DNA from: Bacteroidota bacterium
Lineage (GTDB): Bacteria > Bacteroidota > Bacteroidia > Flavobacteriales > Flavobacteriaceae
Length of the DNA stretch: 64,000 nucleotides
Direction of reading: 5' to 3'
Assembly (NCBI GenBank): GCA_023446155.1
Contig: JAEXIT010000020.1
Span: forward strand, 124,001 to 188,000
Of the stretch, positions 44,714 through 54,600 are shown piece by piece. Made by a program: the position numbers and the translations under genes. The notes beneath the pieces were generated by a model. That model had not been told where the DNA came from. It made no database searches and saw nothing but the letters and a program-made list of their open reading frames with translations. Numbering within the stretch: position 1 is the first letter of the stretch; the number at the start of each line of letters is the position of its first letter.

Positions 44714-45127
44714 ATGGCTGAAAAAAAGATCAAAAGAGAACGTAGTTCCGGTACCAAAACGGCGATACTTGAACTCTTGAAAGCACAAAACAGCGCCTTA
44801 GCGCATAAAGATTTCCATAATCATTTTGGAAACACCTATGACAGGGTTACGATATACCGGGCATTAGACCGGCTTGTTGATGAGGGAAAACTTCACAGAA
44901 TTACCAACCTTGAGGGGGTTGTTCAATATGCCATATGCAAAGAATGCGGATCTAAAGATATACCACAACACAATCACGATCATGTTCATTTTAGTTGTGA
45001 AAAATGTAAAAAAACCACTTGTATTGATTCGATCGCAATCCGGATCAATTTACCCGCCGATTATACAATCCGCGAGCAACAAATTTTAATCAGTGGTATT
45101 TGTCCGGAATGCAATGCTTCAGAGTAG
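44714..45127 (+). CDS. Fur-family transcriptional repressor (possibly Zur)
   Basis: The 137-residue protein has a winged-helix DNA-binding N-terminus (DRVTIYRALDRLVDEGKLHRI) and a C-terminal dimerisation and metal domain with four histidines in alternate positions (HNHDHVH, 86-92). It has three CxxC pairs: C75/C78, C95/C98 and C130/C133. The last two are the usual structural zinc site. The sensed metal cannot be decided from sequence. The adjacent divergent operon has a His-rich permease, which makes a zinc response plausible. It overlaps the convergent radC by nine bases. Confidence 0.85.
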   Translation: MAEKKIKRERSSGTKTAILELLKAQNSALAHKDFHNHFGNTYDRVTIYRALDRLVDEGKLHRITNLEGVVQYAICKECGSKDIPQHNHDHVHFSCEKCKKTTCIDSIAIRINLPADYTIREQQILISGICPECNASE

Positions 45128-45817
45128 TCCTTCATCGCGAAAACTAAAATACTCATTTTCGGTTATAATAATATGATCGAGAATCTTGATATCCAGATAA
45201 TCTCCGGCTTCTTTTAGTTTATAAGTAATGCTGATATCGGTTTCACTGGCTTTTAAGGATCCCGAAGGATGATTATGACATAGAATCACACCGGTGGCAC
45301 TGTGTTCGAGAGCCGTTTTAAAAATCACTCTTGGATCTACGAGAGTAGCAACCAAGCCGCCTTTACTGATCTGGTATTTATAAATTAGTTTATTAGAATT
45401 ATCTAAAAGGAGAATCCAAAATTCTTCATGCCCCAGTTCTCCGATAATGGGTTGCATGATTGCAAAAACGGATTTGCTGGACATGATAACCGAGAGGTTC
45501 CATTTATTCGTTTCCCATTTTCTTCTACTACCCAATTCCAAAGCGGCTATTATGGTCACGGCTTTGGCCTCACCAATACCTTTAAAAGCCATTAGCTGTT
45601 TGATGGATAGTTTACCTAAAGCATTTAAATTGTTATCCAGACTACTCAGAATTTTTTTAGAAAGATCCAGAGCGCTTTCTTTTTCACTACCGCATCGTAT
45701 CAGAATGGTTAGCAATTCGGTGTTACTTAAAATAGTTTTGCCTTTTTCGATTAGTTTTTCCCTGGGTTTATCGGAAGGAGCCCAGTCTTTAATTGGGATA
45801 TATGGGAGTGTACTCAT
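45119..45817 (-). CDS. radC: RadC/JAB-domain protein
   Basis: The 232-residue protein has an N-terminal UPF0758-type helix-hairpin-helix region (LTILIRCGSEKESALDLSKK, AFKGIGEAKAVTI) and a C-terminal JAB/MPN-fold domain with the metal motif HNHPSGSLKASETD (H181, H183, D194). RadC was once thought to be a DNA repair protein; its present role is unclear and may concern DNA uptake, phage or mobile elements. Length and motif order are normal. Confidence 0.92.
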   Translation of the reverse strand: MSTLPYIPIKDWAPSDKPREKLIEKGKTILSNTELLTILIRCGSEKESALDLSKKILSSLDNNLNALGKLSIKQLMAFKGIGEAKAVTIIAALELGSRRKWETNKWNLSVIMSSKSVFAIMQPIIGELGHEEFWILLLDNSNKLIYKYQISKGGLVATLVDPRVIFKTALEHSATGVILCHNHPSGSLKASETDISITYKLKEAGDYLDIKILDHIIITENEYFSFRDEGLL

Positions 45818-45886
45818 TTTGGCGTATATTTTACCAGCTGTGATACTAGTTTCGTTCTAAATCCGTTTCTCTAATAAAATAAAGTT

Positions 45887-46504
45887 ATGATTTTTTTTCT
45901 GGTTTTTCTATTTCTAACCTACCCAATAACAGCCATAAACAGCCAGTTTCAACCCTCTCAAAAATTAGCCATTGCTGCAATAGCGTTAACAAAGGATCGG
46001 GTGACGTATGATCCGGTATATCGAAAAATCGGATATCCGAATGGCGATGTTCCACCAGACAAAGGGGTTTGTACAGATGTCATTATCCGGGCTTACCGGA
46101 AGCTTGGAATTGACTTACAAAAAGAGGTTCATCTGGATATGCAGAAAAACTTTTCGAAGTATCCGTCTAAATGGGGCTTGAAAAAACCGGACACGAATAT
46201 TGATCACAGAAGAGTTCCGAATCTTCAGGTTTTCTTTTCCCGTTTTGGAAAAGTCAAACCGGTCACCTCCGATCCGTCCGACTATAGTCCCGGAGATATT
46301 GTTACCTGGATGCTTCCCGGGTCTTTACCGCATATTGGTATTGTTGTGCATCGAAAATCAAAAGACGGCAAACGTCCTCTCATTGTCCACAATGTAGGCC
46401 GCGGACAAGTACTGGAAGATTTTCTTTTTAAGTATCCGATTACCGGTCATTATACCTATCAAAAAGAAAAGGATGCCGTTTTTGAACTGCCCCCAAAAAG
46501 TTAG
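45887..46504 (+). CDS. DUF1287-family secreted protein, last codons within a transposon-end-like sequence
   Basis: The 205-residue protein has a hydrophobic signal segment (MIFFLVFLFLTYPITA) and the DUF1287 domain, an NlpC/P60-like cysteine-peptidase fold: GVCTDVIIRAYRKLG (C62), PHIGIVVH (H149) and IVHNVGRGQ (H168). The Cys-His-His arrangement suggests cell-wall amidase or peptidase activity, not proven. The final six residues (ELPPKS) and the stop lie within a sequence resembling an IS3-family inverted repeat, so the natural C-terminus may have been replaced. Confidence 0.78.
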   Translation: MIFFLVFLFLTYPITAINSQFQPSQKLAIAAIALTKDRVTYDPVYRKIGYPNGDVPPDKGVCTDVIIRAYRKLGIDLQKEVHLDMQKNFSKYPSKWGLKKPDTNIDHRRVPNLQVFFSRFGKVKPVTSDPSDYSPGDIVTWMLPGSLPHIGIVVHRKSKDGKRPLIVHNVGRGQVLEDFLFKYPITGHYTYQKEKDAVFELPPKS

Positions 46505-46519
46505 ACACTATTTGGGGGC
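46483..46519. repeat. Remnant resembling an IS3/IS150-group insertion-sequence end
   Basis: Starting at 46483 the sequence TGAACTGCCCCCAAAAAGTT is followed by AGACACTA and the inverted copy TTTGGGGGC, an imperfect palindrome (46489-46519). From memory, IS3/IS150-group elements end in closely similar sequences. Neither T run expected of a terminator is present. No transposase gene is in the window. Confidence 0.5.
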
Positions 46520-46544
46520 ACTCTAAAAAGCCAATCCTTTTTTA

Positions 46545-47900
46545 TTACTGTATCAATTTCTTTACATCGTCAAAATCCAGTCCGCCATAATTTCCGGAGC
46601 TCATTAACAGGAGTGCCGTATGATCCAGATTAAGATTAAAAAGATACTGCTTAAAATCTTCCGGATTGGTGTAAATAATCAGGTCTTCCCGATTAAAGGC
46701 TTTGGCGATCTGCTCATAGGTTATCGTTTCCAATCGTTTGATCTGAACCGCTTCCGGCGAATAAAACACCACAGCTGTATCGGCAGCATTCAATGCTCCC
46801 TGATATTCTTTTAAAAACTCGGCATTCAAACTACTGTAGGTATGCAATTCCAGGCAGGCAATGAGTTTGCGGTCCGGATATTGTTCTTTTACTGCCTTGG
46901 TCGTAGCCGCCACTTTACTCGGCGAATGCGCAAAATCTTTATAAGCCACTTTACCTTTACCTTCAGCGATTTTTTCCAGACGTTTGGAAGCACCTTTAAA
47001 ACTTGCAATGGCTTCGTAAAAATCGGCTTCATCAACACCCATATTCTGACAAATCCATTTTGCTCCGGCAAGATTATTCAAATTGTGCGCTCCGAAAACT
47101 TCGATTGGCATTGGTCCTTCCGGTGTTGCCAATAGTGTAGTTCCATCTTCCACCGTATAATCCGGAGTGTGATATGGAATCTTACGGATCGGATTGGTGG
47201 CTTCTTCGGCCACTCTTTTTACTTCCGGATCGTTTTCATTATAAACCAATATACCGCCATTAGTGATTTTTTGGATAAAAACTGAGAATTGCTCAACGTA
47301 GTTTTCATAGGTCGGAAATACATTAATATGATCCCAGGCAATTCCGCTGATCAAAGCAATATTCGGTTGGTACAGGTGGAATTTCGGTCTTGGATCCATT
47401 GGAGACGACAGGTATTCGTCACCTTCCAAAACGATAAAATCATTATCTGCCGTTAGGTGCACCATCGTATCAAATCCTTCCAATTGCGCTCCCACCATAT
47501 AATCCACATCGATATTATGATAATGCATTACATGAAGTATCATCGACGTAATGGTCGTTTTCCCGTGGGAACCGCCAATAACAACTCGGGTTTTATCTTT
47601 TGACTGTTCGTACAAAAATTCCGGATAGGAATAAATTTTCAATCCCAATTCCTGAGCTTTCAACAATTCGGGATTATCGGCTTTGGCATGCATCCCCAAA
47701 ATAACCGCTTCGATATCGGATGTAATTTTCTCCGGAAACCACCCCATTTCTTCCGGTAACAATCCTTTGTTTTTTAAACGGGTTTTGGAAGGTTCGAAAA
47801 TAGCATCATCACTTCCGGTTACCTTATACCCTTTGCTATGTAAAGCCAATGCCAGATTGTGCATGGCACTTCCTCCGATAGCGATAAAATGTGTACGCAT
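46545..47900 (-). CDS. mpl: UDP-N-acetylmuramate:murein tripeptide ligase
   Basis: The 451-residue Mur-ligase-family enzyme attaches recycled L-Ala-gamma-D-Glu-mDAP tripeptide to UDP-MurNAc in peptidoglycan recycling. The N-terminal UDP-binding motif is THFIAIGGSAMHNLALALHSKGY. The ATP P-loop is VVIGGSHGKTTITSM (109-116), and the ligase loops include LEGDEYLSSPMDPRPKF and GISGIAWDHINVFPTYE-like IALISGIAWDHINVFP. The mDAP-recognising region near GAHNLNNLAGAKW and DFAHSPSKVAATTKAV fits Mpl rather than MurC. It starts two bases after the TPR gene stop. Confidence 0.92.
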   Translation of the reverse strand: MRTHFIAIGGSAMHNLALALHSKGYKVTGSDDAIFEPSKTRLKNKGLLPEEMGWFPEKITSDIEAVILGMHAKADNPELLKAQELGLKIYSYPEFLYEQSKDKTRVVIGGSHGKTTITSMILHVMHYHNIDVDYMVGAQLEGFDTMVHLTADNDFIVLEGDEYLSSPMDPRPKFHLYQPNIALISGIAWDHINVFPTYENYVEQFSVFIQKITNGGILVYNENDPEVKRVAEEATNPIRKIPYHTPDYTVEDGTTLLATPEGPMPIEVFGAHNLNNLAGAKWICQNMGVDEADFYEAIASFKGASKRLEKIAEGKGKVAYKDFAHSPSKVAATTKAVKEQYPDRKLIACLELHTYSSLNAEFLKEYQGALNAADTAVVFYSPEAVQIKRLETITYEQIAKAFNREDLIIYTNPEDFKQYLFNLNLDHTALLLMSSGNYGGLDFDDVKKLIQ

Positions 47901-47902
47901 TT

Positions 47903-48598
47903 TTATGTTTTTTTCTTTTGATACAAATCTAAGGTTTGTTTTGCTTTCTCCGGCATCTTCATTTTATTTTTATACAAATCGGCCAGACGTTGGTAGGTCA
48001 CTTTTGACTGACCAATGGACACGGCTTTGATAAAATATTTTTCCGCTTCGGGATACCGCTTGAAATATTCGGCAATATGCCCTTTGGAAAGATACCCATC
48101 TACCGGTGAAATGACCATTAATTCATCCGAATAGCGCTGTGCTTTTTTTTCGCTTCCGCCCAGTATTCCCGGAAGTTCCAGATAAAAAATCACCAGTGCC
48201 CAACGCGATTCGACCTGTTTCGGATCCAAACGCGCCGCTGTAAGAAACGCTTTTTCGATCGGATCGATCATCCCAAACGCTTTAAACCTACTAACCGATT
48301 TGGCTTTCATCGCCATTGCGCCTCCATATTTATAATAATACCCGGCATTTTTAGGATATTGAACCGTCAGTTTCTGATAACAGGAAATCGCTTCATCCCA
48401 CTCTTTTTTATGAGCGGCAATATCCCCGGTATATTCCATCGCCCGGGCATTCTCCGGATTTTCTTTTAAAACTACCGCAAAATAAGGTTTGGCATCGTCA
48501 TACCGAGCTTGATCAAACAATTGAATTCCTTTGTCGAGATTCCCTTGTGACCACGCTATAAGCGGTAATAACAGCACGAAATAAACGAATCGCCTCAT
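47903..48598 (-). CDS. Secreted tetratricopeptide-repeat protein
   Basis: The 231-residue protein has a signal peptide (MRRFVYFVLLLPLIAWSQG) and TPR-like repeats: GIQLFDQARYDDAKPYF, AMEYTGDIAAHKKEWDEAIS, and a last one around KYFIKAVSIGQSKVTYQRLADL. It is likely a periplasmic scaffold for protein-protein contact. It is co-transcribed with mpl, so a cell-wall role is possible. Confidence 0.82.
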   Translation of the reverse strand: MRRFVYFVLLLPLIAWSQGNLDKGIQLFDQARYDDAKPYFAVVLKENPENARAMEYTGDIAAHKKEWDEAISCYQKLTVQYPKNAGYYYKYGGAMAMKAKSVSRFKAFGMIDPIEKAFLTAARLDPKQVESRWALVIFYLELPGILGGSEKKAQRYSDELMVISPVDGYLSKGHIAEYFKRYPEAEKYFIKAVSIGQSKVTYQRLADLYKNKMKMPEKAKQTLDLYQKKKT

Positions 48599-48602
48599 CT
48601 TT

Positions 48603-48633
48603 CAAAAGTAGTAAAACGAAATCTTTTAATCAA
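48603..48633 (-). promoter_or_regulatory. Promoter of the TPR-mpl operon
   Basis: The minus strand has TTG, 20 bases, then TACTTTTG (perfect -7). The ATG at 48598 lies four bases after the box, so the transcript should be leaderless or nearly so. Confidence 0.7.
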
Positions 48634-48683
48634 TTTTTAGGAATACTTAAACTTTGTAGTATATTGTTTAAAAATTCCTACCT

Positions 48684-51600
48684 ATGAGAAAAATTACATT
48701 TGTTTTTGCCCTGTTTTTTTCGACATTATTATATGCTCAGAAATTTGACAAAAAGTGGGATAAAGTCATTGCACTCGAGCAGGAAGGCAAAATCCGTTCG
48801 GCCAATACCGAAGTACAACAGATATACCAAAAAGCCAAATCCCGGAAAGATGACGCCGAGATCGTTAAAGCTTTTTTTTATGCGTCGAAATACATGCAAA
48901 CATTGGAAGAGGATGCCAGTGTAAAAATCATTGCCGATTTAAAACAAACCCTTTCCAAAAGTAGTATTCCTACGCAAGCGCTGTTACAACACATTTATGC
49001 CAAATGTCTTGAAACGCATTTGAGCAAAAATTACAACACTATTTCCCGGCTAACCTATTTAGAATATACTCCGGAAGCCGATTTCAGAACCTGGCCACTA
49101 AACATCTTTAAAACAGAAATACAAACCGCTTATCAGAAATCGATTGAAGCGAAAGCGGAATTACAAAAGACTCCGTTACGCAACTATGAAATCGTTTTTG
49201 ATTTTGAAAAACACGAAGACTTTAAAAAGCATACGCTTTATGATTATTTAGCGTCGGAAGTAATTACCTATTACAAAAAACAAATAACCTTTAAAGCGGA
49301 TTTTCAATTGACCGAAAAGGAAAAAAATCTTATATGGGACACGTCAGATCTTTTTCTAAAAACATCATTTGACACCTTATTGGATCAGGACATTAAAAAC
49401 ATCATCCAATTATACCAGAAACTCGAAAAAAACGAATTACTCCGTCCGAAATACCAATTTGAACGCCTAAAATATTTCATAAATCTGCTTCGTCTGGAAA
49501 AGCAGCCGTTTCTAAAAAGGCTAACGCAATTTCAAAAACAAAAGTTAGACACCTTAACGTTACAAAATGTGTTACTTGAAAAAGCTTCCATCTATAAATC
49601 GCAGGCTTCCAAAACAATCAATCCGGATTATAACCGACTGGCTATGCAAACCTACGATAGCATATTGACTTTAGGTATGTCGAGTGCCTACAAGGAAGCC
49701 TTCAACGATCGCCATCAATTAAGTCTAAAATCCTTTTCCATTAGCTTACCAAAGCAATTGTATGACAAACAAAACACAAGAGCTTCTATCGATTATAAAA
49801 ACATTGACAATCTTACGGTTTCCTTTTATAAAATAGATTCGGATCATACCGCCTTATTACACAACAGTAAACCCAAGGAGAAAGACCGTTTAAAAGACAG
49901 TATCACACAAAATCAGAAACCGGTAATCACAAAAACATATGCCTTACCAAATAAAAACGATTACTTTACCTATACAACTGAGATTCTGTTTCCCGTTTTA
50001 GAAACCGGCACCTACCTGACCATTTTTGAAAACAAAAGTCAAAACGGGACAATCACTAAATCCGACGATATTCTATCTGTTACCGATATTTCCCTTTTGA
50101 GTTATACCAAAAATAAAACGCTGTATTTTGAAGCCTACCATAGAAAAACAGGACAACCGCTGGAAAATGTTAAAATTTCGAGTGAAGATTTTCAAATCCA
50201 AACCGACGCAAAGGGACATGCACACTTTAAGCTTTCCGACAACTATGCCTCTTTTGACTACATACTGGCTACAAAAGATCAGGATCTTTTATATTTAGCA
50301 TTTCCCGGAATCTCTTACTCTTCTAAAAAAGAGGAAGACCACAATCAAATTTCAGATCCAAAAATCAAACTTTTTCTGGATCGCGCTATTTATCGCCCAG
50401 GACAAACGGTTTATTACAAAGGGATAGCCACCTGGAAAAAAAAGGAAATCACCGAAACAATAGCAGATTTAAAAGTAAAGGTCTTCCTTGACGATCCTAA
50501 CGGTGGCACTATAAAAGAAATTGAAACCCGCACAAACGAGTTTGGCTCTTTTTCCGGCGAATTCCAACTACCTAAAAATGGACTAACTGGAAACTACACC
50601 ATTTCGTTCGACGAACCCGAAGAAGTAACAGACGATCCCTTATACGATTCGAAAAAGAAGGAACATCCTTTTTGGGACAAACTTCCCTCATGGCAAAAAA
50701 ATGAAACCGAATTTAATGTAGAAGAATACAAACGACCTAACTTTCAGATTACGTTTGATCCGGTTCAGAAACCCTATACAGTAAACCAGAAAATCGAAAT
50801 CAAAGGAACAGCCAAAGCCTTTTCAGGTAGTAACATTTCCAATGCAAAAGTAAGCTATACGATTTCCAGATCCGTTGTCAATAAATACAATGATGATTTT
50901 GACGATTCCTCCCTATTAGAAGGTGAAACCCAAACCGATGCCAATGGTAATTTTGTTGTGGCTTTTACAGCCGAACCCGATCCGGAATATACTGTAGAAG
51001 AACTGCCGGTTTATACATATACCGCTGATATCGATATAACCGATAGCAACGGCGAAACGAGAAGCAACAAAACTGCTGTAAAAGCTGGGTATCATCAATT
51101 AGTCTTACAATCTCGTATTCCTTCGGTAATTGAAACCGATAAAAAAGAATTCATATCCCTAAACAGTACCAACCTCAATGAAAATTTTGTTCCCACAAAA
51201 GGAACATTGGAATTTTACTATATGGCCCCCATTGCTAACAAATGGAAAAACACCGACTACAACCCTGAAATAAAACTGATTGACGATACGGTTTTCGATT
51301 CCTTATTTCCGTATGATAAACGATCAGACGATAGCGAAAAAATCCTGATTCTGAAAAAAAATGTCGACACAAAAAGCAATCGTATGCTCCTTATGGATTT
51401 TATTTCCAATTGGAAAACCGGTCTTTATAAAGCTGTTTTCACCGCCAAAGATTCATCCGGCCATGTCATCGAAAGCATCTCGGATTTCAGATTCTTCCAG
51501 GTAAAAGACAAACAACGACCTTCCGACAAGCTATTTACCGTTACCCAATTAAATCAGTCACCGCTAAAAGACGGTTACATCACAATAGCCGTGGCTTCCA

Positions 51601-54600
51601 ATTTTGCAAACTTATACCTTACAACCGAAGCCTATTATAAAGGTACTTCTTATTATACTAAATTTTTCCAGCTAAAAAACCAAAAAGCCATACTGCAAAT
51701 TCCGGTAAATAAAAATTTTGAAAAGGAAATCAAGTTGCAGTTTTCAACGGTTTTCGACAATCAGGTAATCAAAACAGTCACTTTGGTTACCCTTCAAAAG
51801 GAAACTGAAAAACTCGCTTTCGAAGTCGAAAGCATCCGTAACAAGATTGAACCCGGAAGTCATGAAAATTGGGCTTTCCGTATTAAAAACAAAACCGAAA
51901 CCGAAGTGTTAGCCTCCATGTACGACAGTTCACTAGATCAGTTTACTCAAAAAGATTGGGATATTTCCTATAACGAAAACTATTATTATATCCCCTTCAA
52001 AACCGCAATAGGCTTTGGCAACCTATATAAATCCTTGCGTTTTCCTCCGCCAGATTATTTCAATAATACCCTAAGCAAACAAACCGACCTTATCTGGTTT
52101 GGATTTCATTTCTCTAATCCGGACGATCCTTACACATTACAGTATTATAAAAAAATAATCAAAACTGGTAAGCCGATAATACCAGCTAATTCCAAAACCA
52201 TAACCGGTGTTGTAACCGAAGGCGGACTACCGTTACCGGGTGTATCTGTAGTCGTTAAAGGAACGAAAAGAGGTGCTCAAACCGATATGGATGGCAATTA
52301 TAGTATTGCAGTCGTTGCTGGTGAAATGCTGCAATTTGATTTTGTCGGAATGAAAACCGCATCCGTTGTGGTGACGAAATCTGTCCATAATGTCGCAATG
52401 ATTGCCGAAGCAAAAGCATTAAACGAAGTCGTTGTCGGAGCCATGGGTATTAAACGCCGAGAAGAAGGTATCACTTCCGCTAATCAGATTATTTCCGCAC
52501 CGATTGCTCCGAATGTACTTCAGGCGCTATCCGGAAAAGTAAACGGCCTGCAAATTAGTCAGCAGCCGGTTGCGATACGCGGAATCGGAGAAGCCGGTAA
52601 CAAACCCGTTTTAATCGTTATCGACGGAAAAATAGCCGACGCCAGTATGTTGGAAACTATTCCGGCTTCCGACCTATTATCGTCCACCGTATTAAAAGGT
52701 GCACAAGGAACCGCCCTATATGGATCGGAAGGAGCCAATGGTGTATTGATCATCACAACAAAAAAATCCTTATCCGAAATCGCTGAGGTAAAAACCCGAA
52801 GAAACTTTAACGAAACGGCCTTTTTCTATCCGCATTTAAAAGCAGACAAAGACGGGAGAATCAAATTCTCGTTTACGTCTCCAGAGGCTTTAACCAAATG
52901 GAAACTGCGCCTTTTAGGTCATACCAAACAAGGAAAAACCGGTTATTATGAAGATCTGATTGTTACTCAGAAAGATCTGATGATCACACCAAACTTCCCT
53001 CGTTTTTTACGCGAAAAAGACACGCTTTTTATCAGTGCCAAAATCGCCAACATGACCTACGAAGCCAAATCCGGAATTGCCGCCTTACAACTTTTTGATG
53101 CCACAACAATGCAACCTATCGACGCCAAAATGGACAATCAAAACAACCTTAAAAACATGGTAATTCCAGCCAAAGGCAATACCGAAGTACGTTGGAAAAT
53201 CGTTATCCCCGAAGGAATTCAGGGTGTTCAGTACAAAGTAGTTGCCAAAACTGGTAACTTTAGCGACGGTGAAGAAAATATACTTCCGGTACTCGCCAAC
53301 ACCCAATTGGTTACCGAAAGTATTCCGCTATGGGTTCGTGGTAATACAACCAAAACGTATACATTGGACAATTTAAAAACCAATACCTCCACTACCCTGC
53401 AGAATCATCAGATTACATTGGAATACACCTCCAATCCGACCTGGCTGGCATTGCAATCGCTTCCGTATTTAATGGAATACGAACACGAATGCGCCGAGCA
53501 AACCTTTGCCCGGTATTATGCCAATGTACTGGCTTCACAGATTATCAATAGCAATCCTAAAATTGCCAGTCTGTTTGAAAGCTGGAGAAAAGACGGAAAA
53601 AGCTTTTCCAAGCTTGAACAAAATGAACAATTAAAATCCATCATACTAGCCGAAACACCTTGGTTCCGCGATTCGCAATCGGGAGCCGAGAAAAAGAAAA
53701 ACCTGGCTTTGCTATTCGACCTTGATAAAATGGCCACATCAACCGCTATTATTTTTGATAAACTAAAACAAAAACAAAAACCATCCGGCGGTTTTTCGTG
53801 GTTCGAAAACGGAGACGAAAACTATTATATCACCCGTCATATTATGGCTGGTTTTGGTCACCTGTCGAAAATGCAGTTGCCCGATGGAATCAAAAAACAA
53901 TTTACAAGCATCACCAATCCGGGGATTCAATATCTGGATTCCAAATTCGAAGCACAACATAACGAATTACTGAAACAACTTCAGAATCCATTGTACTACG
54001 AAAATCTATATTATCTCTATACGCGTAGTTTTTATCTGGACAGTCATCCGTTAACGGCCGAGCAACAAAAAATCGTTGCCCTGTATCTGGACACTTCCAA
54101 AAAGAATTGGTTACGGTACTCTTTATATGAAAAAGGATTGGCAGCTTTGGTATTTAACCGTTTTAACGACCCAAAAACGGCTGAGACCATTATCAGCAGT
54201 TTAAAAGAAACCGCAGTCAACAATTCGGATTCCGGCATGTACTGGATTTCCAATAAATCCGGATGGTTCTGGTATCAGGCGCCTATAGAAACACAGGCAT
54301 TACTGATCGAAGCCTTCGCTGAAATCACAACCGATAAAGAGTCCATCGAAGCGATGAAAGTCTGGTTGCTTAAAAATAAGCAAAATCAAAACTGGCCGAC
54401 AACCAAAGCGACCACCGAAGCTATTTATGCCCTTTTATTTCATGGCAATAACTTTTTATCAAAAAGCGATAACACCGTTTTTAAAATCGGTTCTGAAAAG
54501 ATTTTATCAAAAAAACTAGGCGAAAATCAAAAAGAAGCCGAAACCGGTTATATCAAACTCAACTGGAGTCAACAGGAAATTACACCGGAAATGGCTACGA

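Noticed and set aside
44556..44780. 74-residue open frame overlapping the Fur gene
   Set aside because: It is out of frame with Fur, overlaps its promoter and has no motif.
46489..46519. Terminator reading of the GC-rich palindrome after the DUF1287 gene
   Set aside because: No T run follows on either strand, and the bases match an insertion-sequence end better.
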